Positions 16,280-23,376 of a stretch of DNA of 35,256 bases are shown here, one piece after another (positions within the stretch are counted from its first letter, which is position 1; the number at the start of each line of letters is the position of its first letter). The stretch covers positions 1 to 35,256 of the forward strand of contig JAFZPZ010000084.1 in NCBI GenBank assembly GCA_017552435.1, given 5' to 3'. The notes under the pieces are model-generated. The model had not been told where the DNA came from. It worked only from the letters and a program-made list of their open reading frames with translations, and searched no databases. Made by a program: the position numbers and the translations under genes. Origin of the DNA: Bacteroidaceae bacterium (GTDB taxonomy: Bacteria > Bacteroidota > Bacteroidia > Bacteroidales > Bacteroidaceae).

Positions 16280-16729
16280 ATGACATTATTTGATCAGATT
16301 AGTGAGGACATCAAGTCCGCAATGAAGGCTCATGACAAAGTGCGTTTAGAGACTCTTCGCAACATCAAGAAAGTATTTCTGGAAGCGAAAACGGCTCCTG
16401 GAGCCAATGATACATTGGCTGATGCTGATGCGCTGAAAATAATTTCAAAACTGGCTAAGCAAGGTAAAGAAACGGCAGCGACCTACACTCAGGCCGGACG
16501 TCAGGACTTGGCTGATGCGGAGTTAGCCCAGGTTGAGGTTATGGAGAGTTATCTGCCAAAGCAGCTCTCCCAGGAGGAGATAGAGGCAGAGGTGAAGAAG
16601 ATAATCACAGAAGTAGGAGCCACAAGTATGAAGGAGATGGGCAAGGTCATGGGTTCTGCCAGCAAGCAGTTGGCAGGTAAGGCTGATGGCCGGGTCATTT
16701 CTGAAATCGTGAAGAAACTCTTGGCATAA
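16280..16729 (+). CDS. GatB/YqeY domain-containing protein
   Basis: A 149-residue cytoplasmic protein matching the YqeY family over its full length: an N-terminal helical part (MTLFDQISEDIKSAMKAHDKVRLETLRNIKKV), a central EAEVKKIITEVGATSMKEMGKVMG and the C-terminal GKADGRVISEIVKKLL, resembling the tail domain of the GatB amidotransferase subunit. It probably touches tRNA or aminoacyl-tRNA, but no activity is firmly established. It has two upstream promoters and ends in a strong hairpin terminator at 16755-16788. Confidence 0.93.
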   Translation: MTLFDQISEDIKSAMKAHDKVRLETLRNIKKVFLEAKTAPGANDTLADADALKIISKLAKQGKETAATYTQAGRQDLADAELAQVEVMESYLPKQLSQEEIEAEVKKIITEVGATSMKEMGKVMGSASKQLAGKADGRVISEIVKKLLA

Positions 16730-16754
16730 CTTCAATGAGGACGAGTACTAAACA

Positions 16755-16788
16755 AAGAAAAGCGGTGTAATCAAACACCGCTTTTCTT
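16755..16788. terminator. Bidirectional intrinsic terminator between yqeY and DUF4838 gene
   Basis: A 14-bp perfect stem: AAGAAAAGCGGTGT (16755-16768) and ACACCGCTTTTCTT (16775-16788) around the loop AATCAA. A and T runs flank both sides, so it can end yqeY transcription rightward and the DUF4838 transcript leftward. Confidence 0.85.
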
Positions 16789-16794
16789 ATTTTG

Positions 16795-18552
16795 TTATTT
16801 CTTTGCTTCCTCTTCGAATTCGCGGATGAATTGTTCCTGGGGACATCCCTCGCGGTGCATAGCCTTGTACTTCTTCATCAGGCGAAGCAGGTCTGCCCAT
16901 GTGCCATCCTTGTAAGAGTCGGCCTTGTGGCGCATACATTGTAAATAAAGTGGCTGCATCCTGACACGGTCCACTCGTTCGCGAATCTCGTCGTTCTCTG
17001 CCGCCTGAAGTGCTTCCTGGAGAATGGCAAAGGCTTTCTGCGTGAATTCGTCGCTGTAGATTTCGTGATTCTCGCGAATGTAGATGCCATAATGCACGTC
17101 GGGCTTCACCAAGCTCTGGCACAGACGGTAGTAGTCCATGATGTGTGGGGCGGCCTTTCCGTAGTAGCCGTCAATGAAGATGCTGACCAGCGAATCCACA
17201 TTCTGCTCTGGATTCCACAACAGCTGGTTCACCGTCCAGGCCTTCATCTCGTCGAACTCCGCACCTGCCGACTGGTACTGCGCCTCCTCGAAGACGCCAA
17301 TGGCTTTGTTATCGCCGAAGACGCGGATGTTTGGCCCCAGCACCTGGAAGTTAGGCCAGGGAGCCATGTATTGGGCGTAATCAACGATGTAGTCCCAGAT
17401 GAACAGGTGGGGTGCTATCTCGGCCCAGCCTTTCAGGTCGCGCATAAAAGCCTCATTCTGGGGACAGCCGGCATCCAGCGGGTGGGCGAAGCAGCATTCG
17501 ATGCTGCACAGCCGGATAACCACATTCTCGCGGGGCTTGATGCCCATAGGCGGTTGGCGCGAGTACTGATAGGCGAAGGTGCCGATGTACTTGTCGGGAA
17601 ATTCGTCCTTCACGGCGTCTGCCACCTGATTCACAAACCACACGATAATGCCGGAGTGCCCGCCGTACTGCTGCTCGATAGCTGCACACTTCTCGCACTG
17701 ACAGAAGCGGAAATTGTCGTTCTGCGAGAGGCTGTAGATGCGGTAATTGGGTTCATCGCGCATACGTTGTGCCAGTCGCGTCTTGCATATCTCCAGCACT
17801 TCGGGGTTGGAGAGACAGAGCTGTCCGTAGCCGTCGTAGCGTTTACCGTCGCGCATACAGAAATATTCGGGATGCGTTTCAAAAAACTCCTTGACGGGGA
17901 CAAGCCATTCCATCGTGTGCGCACCATAGTAGGCTTCGATGTTGCCGTAGTCGTTGGTCACAGGAACCCATTTCGTGTTCTCATAGGTATGAGCGCTCCA
18001 TTCGGGAACCCCATTAGCCACATGATAGTTGCTGTAACGGTAGCCGATGAAGGGACGTTCTGTTCGGTTCAAGCGAGGGAGCTTCCATGCTTCAAGTTTC
18101 GGCATCACGGTACATTTTGGCGTGAGCCAATGGATGCCTAACTCCTGTTCTAAGAACTTGAAGACACCATACATTGTGCCGCGTCCGGCACCTCCCCAGA
18201 TGAGCAGGTCATTTCCCACTGTGCGGTAGGTGAAGCTCTCGTCGTTTTCATCTGGTTTCTGTGCTCCAGTCAGAACTGCCACCTGTTCGTTATACCCGAC
18301 ATAGATATTGCGACTGCTTGCCTTCAGGTCGGAGGTGATGGGCAGTTGTACGCCGCTCACCTGCTGGATGCATTGTTGCAGCTCGCGTGCTGCGGTCTGT
18401 TCCGAGGCTGATGCTTCTGTGGAAACTACAATCCGGTAGCTGCTTTTCCCATTGCGGAAGAGCCAGTCGGCTGCATGGAGATTGACTTCCAGGAGTAGAA
18501 TAATTCCTGTTACAGCCATCCGGCTTCCGATACGTAAAAGATTCGTTCTCAT
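16795..18552 (-). CDS. DUF4838 domain-containing secreted glycosidase-like protein
   Basis: A 585-residue protein with a basic N-terminus and hydrophobic signal segment (about 1-28, ...LLLEVNLHAA). An N-terminal domain (YRIVVSTEASASEQTAARELQQCIQQVSG) resembles the accessory domain preceding the barrel in GH20 and GH67 enzymes. The DUF4838 catalytic-like region follows, with GRGTMYGVFKFLEQELGIHWLTP, SLSQNDNFRFCQCEKC and DYIVDYAQYMAPWPN. Length is normal. Members occur in carbohydrate loci of Bacteroidetes, and an alpha-glucuronidase-like activity is conceivable but unproven. It is transcribed alone, divergently from the sigma factor operon. Confidence 0.85.
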   Translation of the reverse strand: MRTNLLRIGSRMAVTGIILLLEVNLHAADWLFRNGKSSYRIVVSTEASASEQTAARELQQCIQQVSGVQLPITSDLKASSRNIYVGYNEQVAVLTGAQKPDENDESFTYRTVGNDLLIWGGAGRGTMYGVFKFLEQELGIHWLTPKCTVMPKLEAWKLPRLNRTERPFIGYRYSNYHVANGVPEWSAHTYENTKWVPVTNDYGNIEAYYGAHTMEWLVPVKEFFETHPEYFCMRDGKRYDGYGQLCLSNPEVLEICKTRLAQRMRDEPNYRIYSLSQNDNFRFCQCEKCAAIEQQYGGHSGIIVWFVNQVADAVKDEFPDKYIGTFAYQYSRQPPMGIKPRENVVIRLCSIECCFAHPLDAGCPQNEAFMRDLKGWAEIAPHLFIWDYIVDYAQYMAPWPNFQVLGPNIRVFGDNKAIGVFEEAQYQSAGAEFDEMKAWTVNQLLWNPEQNVDSLVSIFIDGYYGKAAPHIMDYYRLCQSLVKPDVHYGIYIRENHEIYSDEFTQKAFAILQEALQAAENDEIRERVDRVRMQPLYLQCMRHKADSYKDGTWADLLRLMKKYKAMHREGCPQEQFIREFEEEAKK

Positions 18553-18595
18553 GTCTCTGATTCTTTTGTGTTGCGATTTTAGTTCATTTCGGTCA

Positions 18596-18603
18596 CAAAG
18601 TTA
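18596..18603 (-). promoter_or_regulatory. -7 promoter element for DUF4838 gene
   Basis: Minus strand TAACTTTG, 43 bases before ATG 18552. The -33 region is A/T-rich without a clear TTTG. Confidence 0.5.
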
Positions 18604-18673
18604 CATTTTTTTTACGAAAAAAACTTTTCTTCCAGCCGAAAATACAGTCTGAATAAAGAAGAACGATTTCCTT

Positions 18674-18704
18674 TTTGCAGTTATTGTAAAAAACTGTATC
18701 TTTG
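18674..18704 (+). promoter_or_regulatory. Bacteroidetes promoter for the ECF sigma operon
   Basis: TTTG at 18674-18677, 19 bases, TATCTTTG at 18697-18704: a consensus housekeeping-type promoter. It leaves a leader of about 139 bases before ATG 18849. A second -7-like box, TAGCTTTG at 18811-18818, lies closer to the gene without a matching -33 and might be an autoregulated start. Confidence 0.75.
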
Positions 18705-18710
18705 GGGCAG

Positions 18711-18745
18711 AAAAAGTGAGAGTGAAGAGTGAAGAATTAAGAATG
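18711..18745. repeat. AT-rich words (GAAGAGTGAAGAAT type) in sigma operon leader
   Basis: AAAAAGTGAGAGTGAAGAGT and GAAGAATTAAGAATG in the untranslated leader. GAAGAGTGAAGAAT (18724-18737) recurs in the copies at 8666 and 19322. Confidence 0.6.
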
Positions 18746-18848
18746 TAGAGGTGCGAACAGCAAAAACAATAGATAGCGAAAAATTTTTCAGTTTTCTTGT
18801 TACAAAATGATAGCTTTGGCGTTATATATAATAAAGAGTCTGTGAATA

Positions 18849-19334
18849 ATGAGCAAAAACTTCCTGATACTGGCCTACAAAAAGTTGCAGCAGAGGTTGC
18901 AACGTGGCCTTTCATATTCGGAGGAGGATGCCCTGAATGATGCCTTTTGCCTGCTTTGGGGTGGAGAATACAATCCATCGACTAAAGAAGAAGGAGAGAA
19001 ACTGCTCTACCAGACATTGCGCCGCAGACAGATTAGCTTTTGGCGAAGCCAGAAACGACACCCCCAGACATCGCTTACGGGGGTTCGGATAGCCCAGCCA
19101 CCGCCCGACACCAATGCCGAAGATACATACCGGCAAATTTGGGAACTGATAAAGACACAACTGACACCACTGCAGCAAGACATACTTACACGACATGACA
19201 TTAACGACGAGACATACAGCGAAATAGCCGACAGGCTAGGCATGCAAGAAGCAGCCGTCAGGATGCAACTGAGCAGAGCGAGAAAAAAGATTAGAGAAAC
19301 GTATAGAAAGTTAAGAGTGAAGAATGAAGAGTGA
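18849..19334 (+). CDS. ECF-type RNA polymerase sigma factor
   Basis: A 161-residue sigma-70 family protein. Residues about 1-70 form a region 2-like part (SEEDALNDAFCLLW, LYQTLRRRQISFWR). Residues about 100-152 are a clear region 4 helix-turn-helix (LTPLQQDILTRHDI, DETYSEIADRLGMQEAAVRM, QLSRARKKIRE). It should direct RNA polymerase to a dedicated promoter set, controlled by the membrane protein encoded next. The two genes overlap by 11 bases (ATGAAGAGTGA), typical of sigma/anti-sigma pairs. The last codons and stop are formed by the AT-rich repeat at 19311-19340. Confidence 0.9.
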   Translation: MSKNFLILAYKKLQQRLQRGLSYSEEDALNDAFCLLWGGEYNPSTKEEGEKLLYQTLRRRQISFWRSQKRHPQTSLTGVRIAQPPPDTNAEDTYRQIWELIKTQLTPLQQDILTRHDINDETYSEIADRLGMQEAAVRMQLSRARKKIRETYRKLRVKNEE

Positions 19335-19340
19335 AGAATC
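19311..19340. repeat. AT-rich word copy at sigma/anti-sigma overlap
   Basis: Contains GAATGAAGAGTGAAGAAT at 19322-19339, identical to the minus strand of 8666-8683. It encodes the end of the sigma factor (LRVKNEE) and, in another frame, the first residues of the next protein (MKSEES). Confidence 0.65.
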
Positions 19341-19743
19341 ATATTGGGAGCAGTTGGCTGAACGCTATTTTCAGGCCGAGACCTCCGAGGCGGAGGAGCA
19401 GCAGCTGCGTCGGTTCCTTTGTAGCAGCCAGGCTCAGGACTCTCGTTTCGACGAGATAAGGGCCACGATGTCCCTCTTGTATGTCTGCCGAAAAGCCTCC
19501 CCCGACTCCTCCAGAGGGGTGAATAAAACTTCCTCTCCTTGGGAGAGGGCAGGGGAGAGGCTTAGGATTATTGCAGTAGCCGCCTGTCTATGTGTTGCAA
19601 TGTTTCTGGGATGGCGACAATATCAGCAGCACAACATCAGCAGTGTACGCATAGCAGGCGAAGATGTTGAGGCGGATGCTTCCCTGCTGATGCAGCAGCA
19701 GATGGCGGAAATGTTTAACCCAATTGACCAAAGTAATAGATGA
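19324..19743 (+). CDS. Single-pass membrane protein, probable anti-sigma factor
   Basis: A 139-residue protein with an N-terminal cytoplasmic helical part (1-56), a Ser/Pro-rich linker (57-80), one membrane helix (about 83-98, IAVAACLCVAMFLGW) and a short periplasmic tail. Position, overlap with the sigma gene and topology indicate an anti-sigma factor, although I see no FecR domain or zinc-binding motif. The linker is encoded by a 71-base palindromic element (19493-19563) inserted between the helical part and the membrane segment without breaking the frame. The stop overlaps the start of the next gene (ATGA at 19740-19743). Confidence 0.75.
   Translation: MKSEESYWEQLAERYFQAETSEAEEQQLRRFLCSSQAQDSRFDEIRATMSLLYVCRKASPDSSRGVNKTSSPWERAGERLRIIAVAACLCVAMFLGWRQYQQHNISSVRIAGEDVEADASLLMQQQMAEMFNPIDQSNR
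19493..19563. repeat. MITE-like palindromic element inside the anti-sigma-like gene
   Basis: Terminal inverted repeats AAGCCTC (19493-19499) and GAGGCTT (19557-19563) extend by four C:G pairs after one bulged base. Inside are CCTC-CA-GAGG and the hairpin CCTCTCC-TTG-GGAGAGG (19532-19548). The whole element is translated as residues about 57-80 of the protein. Confidence 0.7.
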
Positions 19744-20156
19744 AAAGGATTCTTTGGCTCATACTGATACTCGGGGGTATGTGCATCGATGTGCAGGCCC
19801 AAAAGGGTTTTGCCATCGGGGCGGCTTTTGACGAACTGGCGGTGAAAAAGAATGCTACGGAGGTGGTGATGGGAGCCGGAAGGCTGAAAAAGTACCACCT
19901 GAGCTTTTTTCACAGCATGGAGATAAAGAAGCCATCGGCCGCAGAGCAGCAACGCATAGAAGCACTTCTACGCAATGATGCTGCACAGGCGATACTGCAC
20001 GAGGAAACCGCCGGGCATAAAATTTACGAACTTCCCGGGCGCAAGGGGATGCATTACTACATCTTCTACCGTTGCTCCAGCCACTCCATTATCCTTATTT
20101 ATATAGAAGGGAAAGCCAGCTTGAAGGAGATAAAAGAACAATTCTTGAAGAATTGA
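19740..20156 (+). CDS. Small secreted protein of the ECF operon
   Basis: A 138-residue protein with a signal peptide (MKRILWLILILGGMCIDVQA, cleavage near residue 20). The mature part has mixed alpha/beta character: KKYHLSFFHSMEIKKPS and GMHYYIFYRCSSHSIILIYIEGKAS suggest strands around a helix (AAEQQRIEALLRNDAAQA). I recall similar short exported proteins in Bacteroides sigma/anti-sigma operons (possibly the family labelled DUF6108) but cannot confirm. It overlaps the anti-sigma-like gene by 4 bases and its TGA (20154-20156) overlaps a TTG of the next frame, so translation is probably coupled. Function unknown; a periplasmic partner of the anti-sigma factor is one possibility. Confidence 0.75.
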   Translation: MKRILWLILILGGMCIDVQAQKGFAIGAAFDELAVKKNATEVVMGAGRLKKYHLSFFHSMEIKKPSAAEQQRIEALLRNDAAQAILHEETAGHKIYELPGRKGMHYYIFYRCSSHSIILIYIEGKASLKEIKEQFLKN

Positions 20157-20200
20157 AAAAATATAAATTAAAAGTGAAAAGTGAAAAATTAAAAGTGAAG
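20153..20200. repeat. AT-rich words at the 5' end of the macroglobulin-like gene
   Basis: Repeats of AAATTAAAAGTGAAAAGTG and AAAAATTAAAAGTGAAG cover the region where the start codon of the next gene should be; no ATG lies there. Downstream, 20207-20245 is another low-complexity run of CTGTTG/TTTGTTG words encoding the hydrophobic signal segment. Confidence 0.6.
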
Positions 20201-23200
20201 GCTTTAGTCTGTTGCCTGTTGTTTGTTGTCTGTTCTTTGCTTTGCGCAGGCGGAAGTTCGTTGTCTGTTCTTGCACAGAATGACAGTCTGAAATGGGACT
20301 TCACCGACATCTTCCAGGGAACAAAGCAAGACCCGGCGCTGCCCTCATCTCTGGAAGGTTGGAAAGAGCACCTTGAACTTTTTGGCAGAAACATTCCGCA
20401 AGAGGAGGTCTTCGTGCATATGGATAATACCTGCTACTTCGCCGGTGACACGCTGTTCTTCAAGGCATACGTACGCAGGAGCGACACGGGAAAGCTAACC
20501 AACCTGAGTCAATTGCTCTATGCTGAACTATGGAACCAGGAAGGCTACATGTTGATGCGCCATCAGGTGAAACTGAAAGACGGGCAGGGAACAGGTTCCT
20601 TCGTCCTGGCCGATACGCTCTATGGCGGTTTCTATGAGTTGCGAGCCTATACACGTTGGCAATTGAACTGGGGCGAATATCAGCATCCCCACACATGGCC
20701 GGCCGAGAGGTGGTTCTTCAATAAGAAGATGGCCAAGGAGTTCTATCGTGACTATGAGAAACTCTACTGCCGCATATTCCCCCTCTATGACAAACCCGAA
20801 GTGCCTGGGGTCTATAACCACGACATGACGGAGCGTCCCCACATGCGCTATTACCGCACGGAAGTGAAGAAGGCTCCTCCCGTGTTGAAATTGTACCCGG
20901 AGGGAGGTGTGATAGTGGAGGGCACGAAGGCGCGTGTGGCTTTCGAAGCAAACGAGGCTGACGGTGAACACCTGTCGGGCACAATGCGGCTCTATGGAAG
21001 GGGAGGCCGCTTGCTGCAGGAATGCCGGACTGAGAACCGAGGACGTGGAACGCTGGAGTTCGACTACGAGCCAGATGTGACTTATTCCACCGTCTTTACC
21101 AGCGACAGCAATGTCGTGATTCGTCAACGAATGCCAAAGGCCGAAACAGATGGATGTGCCGTGCGGGCCGACGTGACGGAAGACCAACTGTTGCTCACCC
21201 TGCAACCTCGCGGCGATGCGGCCAACGAGACTCTGGGTGTTACGGTTATGGTGGGTGGTGCGCTGCACTATTTCCAGAAGTTCCGTGCCAAGGACACGCA
21301 GATAAGCATCCCTACCGACTCTCTTCCTACCGGTGTGGCTCAGATAACGGTCTATAATGCCCAGGGGCGTGTCTATAGCGACAGGCTTTGCTTCGTGCGC
21401 CATCAGCAGGATATCGAGGATGCTGGCATGCACTTCGGTGGCATAAAGGACAGCTACGAGCCCTTCGATTCCATTCATGTCTCTGTGAGGAATCCTATGG
21501 CAGCTGGCTCCACCATCTCGCTAGCCGTAAGGGACGCATCCACGTCGGAGTACCTTTTCGACAGCAGCAATATCCTCACCGAAATGCTTTTGTGCAGCCA
21601 GATCCGGGGTTTCGTGGAGCAGCCGCACTATTACTTCGAAGAGGACGACGAGACGCATCGCCGCCACCTGGACCTGTTGCTGATGGTGCAGGGATGGCGC
21701 CGCCACAACTGGATAACAATGGCTACTCCGGGCATCTTCCGCATCAACCATCCCATCGAGAAGACACCTGTCTATTTCGGCGCCGTCTATCGCTATGTGG
21801 CCATAGGGCACGAGGGGTTCAACGGTTGGGGCAACATGACAGATCAGGAAATCAAGCACTATGATTTCTCGCGCCCAGTGGGCGGTGAGTGGTTCTCGCG
21901 AAGCAAAGAGCAAAAGCTGCAGGGTGTGATTCCCCTCTTGGGAAATGCCGGTGAGGAGCGCGATAAGCACAATGCCTACAGCTATCTGCTCCGGGACAAC
22001 GAATCTGCCACCTTCGACGGACGCAACTACTACGACGAGGGCAACCTGCGGCGTGAAGTACGCGTACATGCAGAGTACCGACAGGTATCCGATATGGGTT
22101 TGAAGAGCGTCTATGGCGACATCACTACGCGAAACGGACGCTTCGTGCTGGAATTCCCGGGATTCTACCACCAATGTATACTGGATTTGTCCGCTTCAGA
22201 CACTACGAAGTGGAATGAAAACAAGATGGACACCAAGAAGATGAAGCGCAAGCTGCGGAAGCGTCAGACAAAGATGGATAAGGGTCACGCTGTCCCATCA
22301 CTGAAGCACCAGTGGATAATGCCGACTGAGACGGAATATCCCGAGTTTTATGTCCGCTTGACGCCGTATTATCCCCGCTTCTGCAAGCCCTTCAGCTATT
22401 ATCATACGCATGTGGCTCCGCCTCGCGAGGGAACGGTGTTGATACCCTCTCTGCGCACCGACCATACATTGGCCCAGGTAACGGTGCGAACCAAGCACGG
22501 CGGCTTGCGAACCTACGACCCTTCGCACCCAGCTGTCTCGCGCGATGCCTACGAACTCTTCAACGAGTGTGTCGATGCTGGCTTCACTCCGGGCTGGTTT
22601 GCCGGAAAGCAGTCCTTCGCCCAGTGGGTACAGCGTCTCTTGATAGGCGACATGAACATGTACCGCGAATACCAAACCTACGATGAGTTCACCCATCCCC
22701 ACCATGATTATGGCGGATGGGGCGGAGGTTCCGGTTGGAGTTCGAACTGGAGCACAGACACGTTCTGGAATGGACCAGCTCCCGATTATGTGATGTCCTC
22801 GCGCTTTATGTGGACAGATCCGGCGGACATGCCTTTCTCGTTCGGGTCAAATTATTCCCGCTACGGCGGTGGATGGAGCACCTCCAACAGGGCAGCGTAC
22901 TCGATGACAGGGCTCGACGAGACGACACAGTCACTCGATTACCTTCGCTCCCTCCGGTCTGTGCAGCTCATCACCGACTATGCGCCGCGTATGGAGGGCA
23001 GTCGTCGGTATATGGGAGGCAATCAGCCCACCGTCGATGTCGGCTTCGAGCCCCTTAGTTCCGGGCTGCGAGCCACCTATCGAGACCGTCACTACATCCT
23101 GCAGGGATATGATGTCAGCGAGGAGTTCTACAGCCCCTGCTATCGCCAGCGTCCACTTCCCGAACTGAAGGACTACCGGCGCACGCTATATTGGAACCCC

Positions 23201-23341
23201 AACCTGGAACTCGACGAGAAGGGCCGGGCCGACGTCGTGCTTTGGAACAACAGTTCCTCTACCAGCATCACCGTGAGTGCGGAGGGTATCACGCCGGCGG
23301 GAAAAGTCCTGACGGGTATCAGCTATCCGGAAGACAGGTGA
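20195..23341 (+). CDS. Large exported MG2 (macroglobulin)-like protein of the ECF operon
   Basis: About 1048 residues from GTG 20195, chosen because it directly begins a signal peptide (KALVCCLLFVVCSLLCA...VLAQ). GTG 20174 and TTG 20153 are alternatives; ATG 20072 would put 27 codons inside the previous gene. Near residues 70-90 is EEVFVHMDNTCYFAGDTLFF, the strand pattern of macroglobulin MG2-like domains common in large Bacteroidetes envelope proteins. KLYPEGGVIVEGTKARVAFE (near 230) and the C-terminal DYRRTLYWNPNLELDEKGRA with SAEGITPAGK are family hallmarks. No TonB-dependent barrel is visible. Acts in the periplasm or outer membrane; precise role unknown. Followed after 35 bases by the regulatory-like domain gene. 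Confidence 0.85.
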   Translation: MKALVCCLLFVVCSLLCAGGSSLSVLAQNDSLKWDFTDIFQGTKQDPALPSSLEGWKEHLELFGRNIPQEEVFVHMDNTCYFAGDTLFFKAYVRRSDTGKLTNLSQLLYAELWNQEGYMLMRHQVKLKDGQGTGSFVLADTLYGGFYELRAYTRWQLNWGEYQHPHTWPAERWFFNKKMAKEFYRDYEKLYCRIFPLYDKPEVPGVYNHDMTERPHMRYYRTEVKKAPPVLKLYPEGGVIVEGTKARVAFEANEADGEHLSGTMRLYGRGGRLLQECRTENRGRGTLEFDYEPDVTYSTVFTSDSNVVIRQRMPKAETDGCAVRADVTEDQLLLTLQPRGDAANETLGVTVMVGGALHYFQKFRAKDTQISIPTDSLPTGVAQITVYNAQGRVYSDRLCFVRHQQDIEDAGMHFGGIKDSYEPFDSIHVSVRNPMAAGSTISLAVRDASTSEYLFDSSNILTEMLLCSQIRGFVEQPHYYFEEDDETHRRHLDLLLMVQGWRRHNWITMATPGIFRINHPIEKTPVYFGAVYRYVAIGHEGFNGWGNMTDQEIKHYDFSRPVGGEWFSRSKEQKLQGVIPLLGNAGEERDKHNAYSYLLRDNESATFDGRNYYDEGNLRREVRVHAEYRQVSDMGLKSVYGDITTRNGRFVLEFPGFYHQCILDLSASDTTKWNENKMDTKKMKRKLRKRQTKMDKGHAVPSLKHQWIMPTETEYPEFYVRLTPYYPRFCKPFSYYHTHVAPPREGTVLIPSLRTDHTLAQVTVRTKHGGLRTYDPSHPAVSRDAYELFNECVDAGFTPGWFAGKQSFAQWVQRLLIGDMNMYREYQTYDEFTHPHHDYGGWGGGSGWSSNWSTDTFWNGPAPDYVMSSRFMWTDPADMPFSFGSNYSRYGGGWSTSNRAAYSMTGLDETTQSLDYLRSLRSVQLITDYAPRMEGSRRYMGGNQPTVDVGFEPLSSGLRATYRDRHYILQGYDVSEEFYSPCYRQRPLPELKDYRRTLYWNPNLELDEKGRADVVLWNNSSSTSITVSAEGITPAGKVLTGISYPEDR

Positions 23342-23374
23342 TTTAGAGATTAAGAATTAGGGATTAGGGAATAG
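23342..23374. repeat. AT-rich words TTAGAGATTAAGAATTAGGG between two operon genes
   Basis: The whole spacer between the stop at 23341 and the ATG at 23377 consists of TTTAGAGATTAAGAATTAG and GGATTAGGGAATAG. It nearly matches 13838-13863. Confidence 0.6.
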
Positions 23375-23376
23375 TT

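Noticed and set aside
17065-18141. Plus-strand open frame of 358 codons within the DUF4838 gene
   Set aside because: Antisense shadow: valine/leucine-rich composition with no motif, no promoter or start context, while the minus-strand protein fits a known family across its length.
20718-23168. Several open frames of 60-220 codons on both strands inside the macroglobulin-like gene
   Set aside because: All are shadows of the 1048-residue frame, which shows consistent family motifs from end to end.
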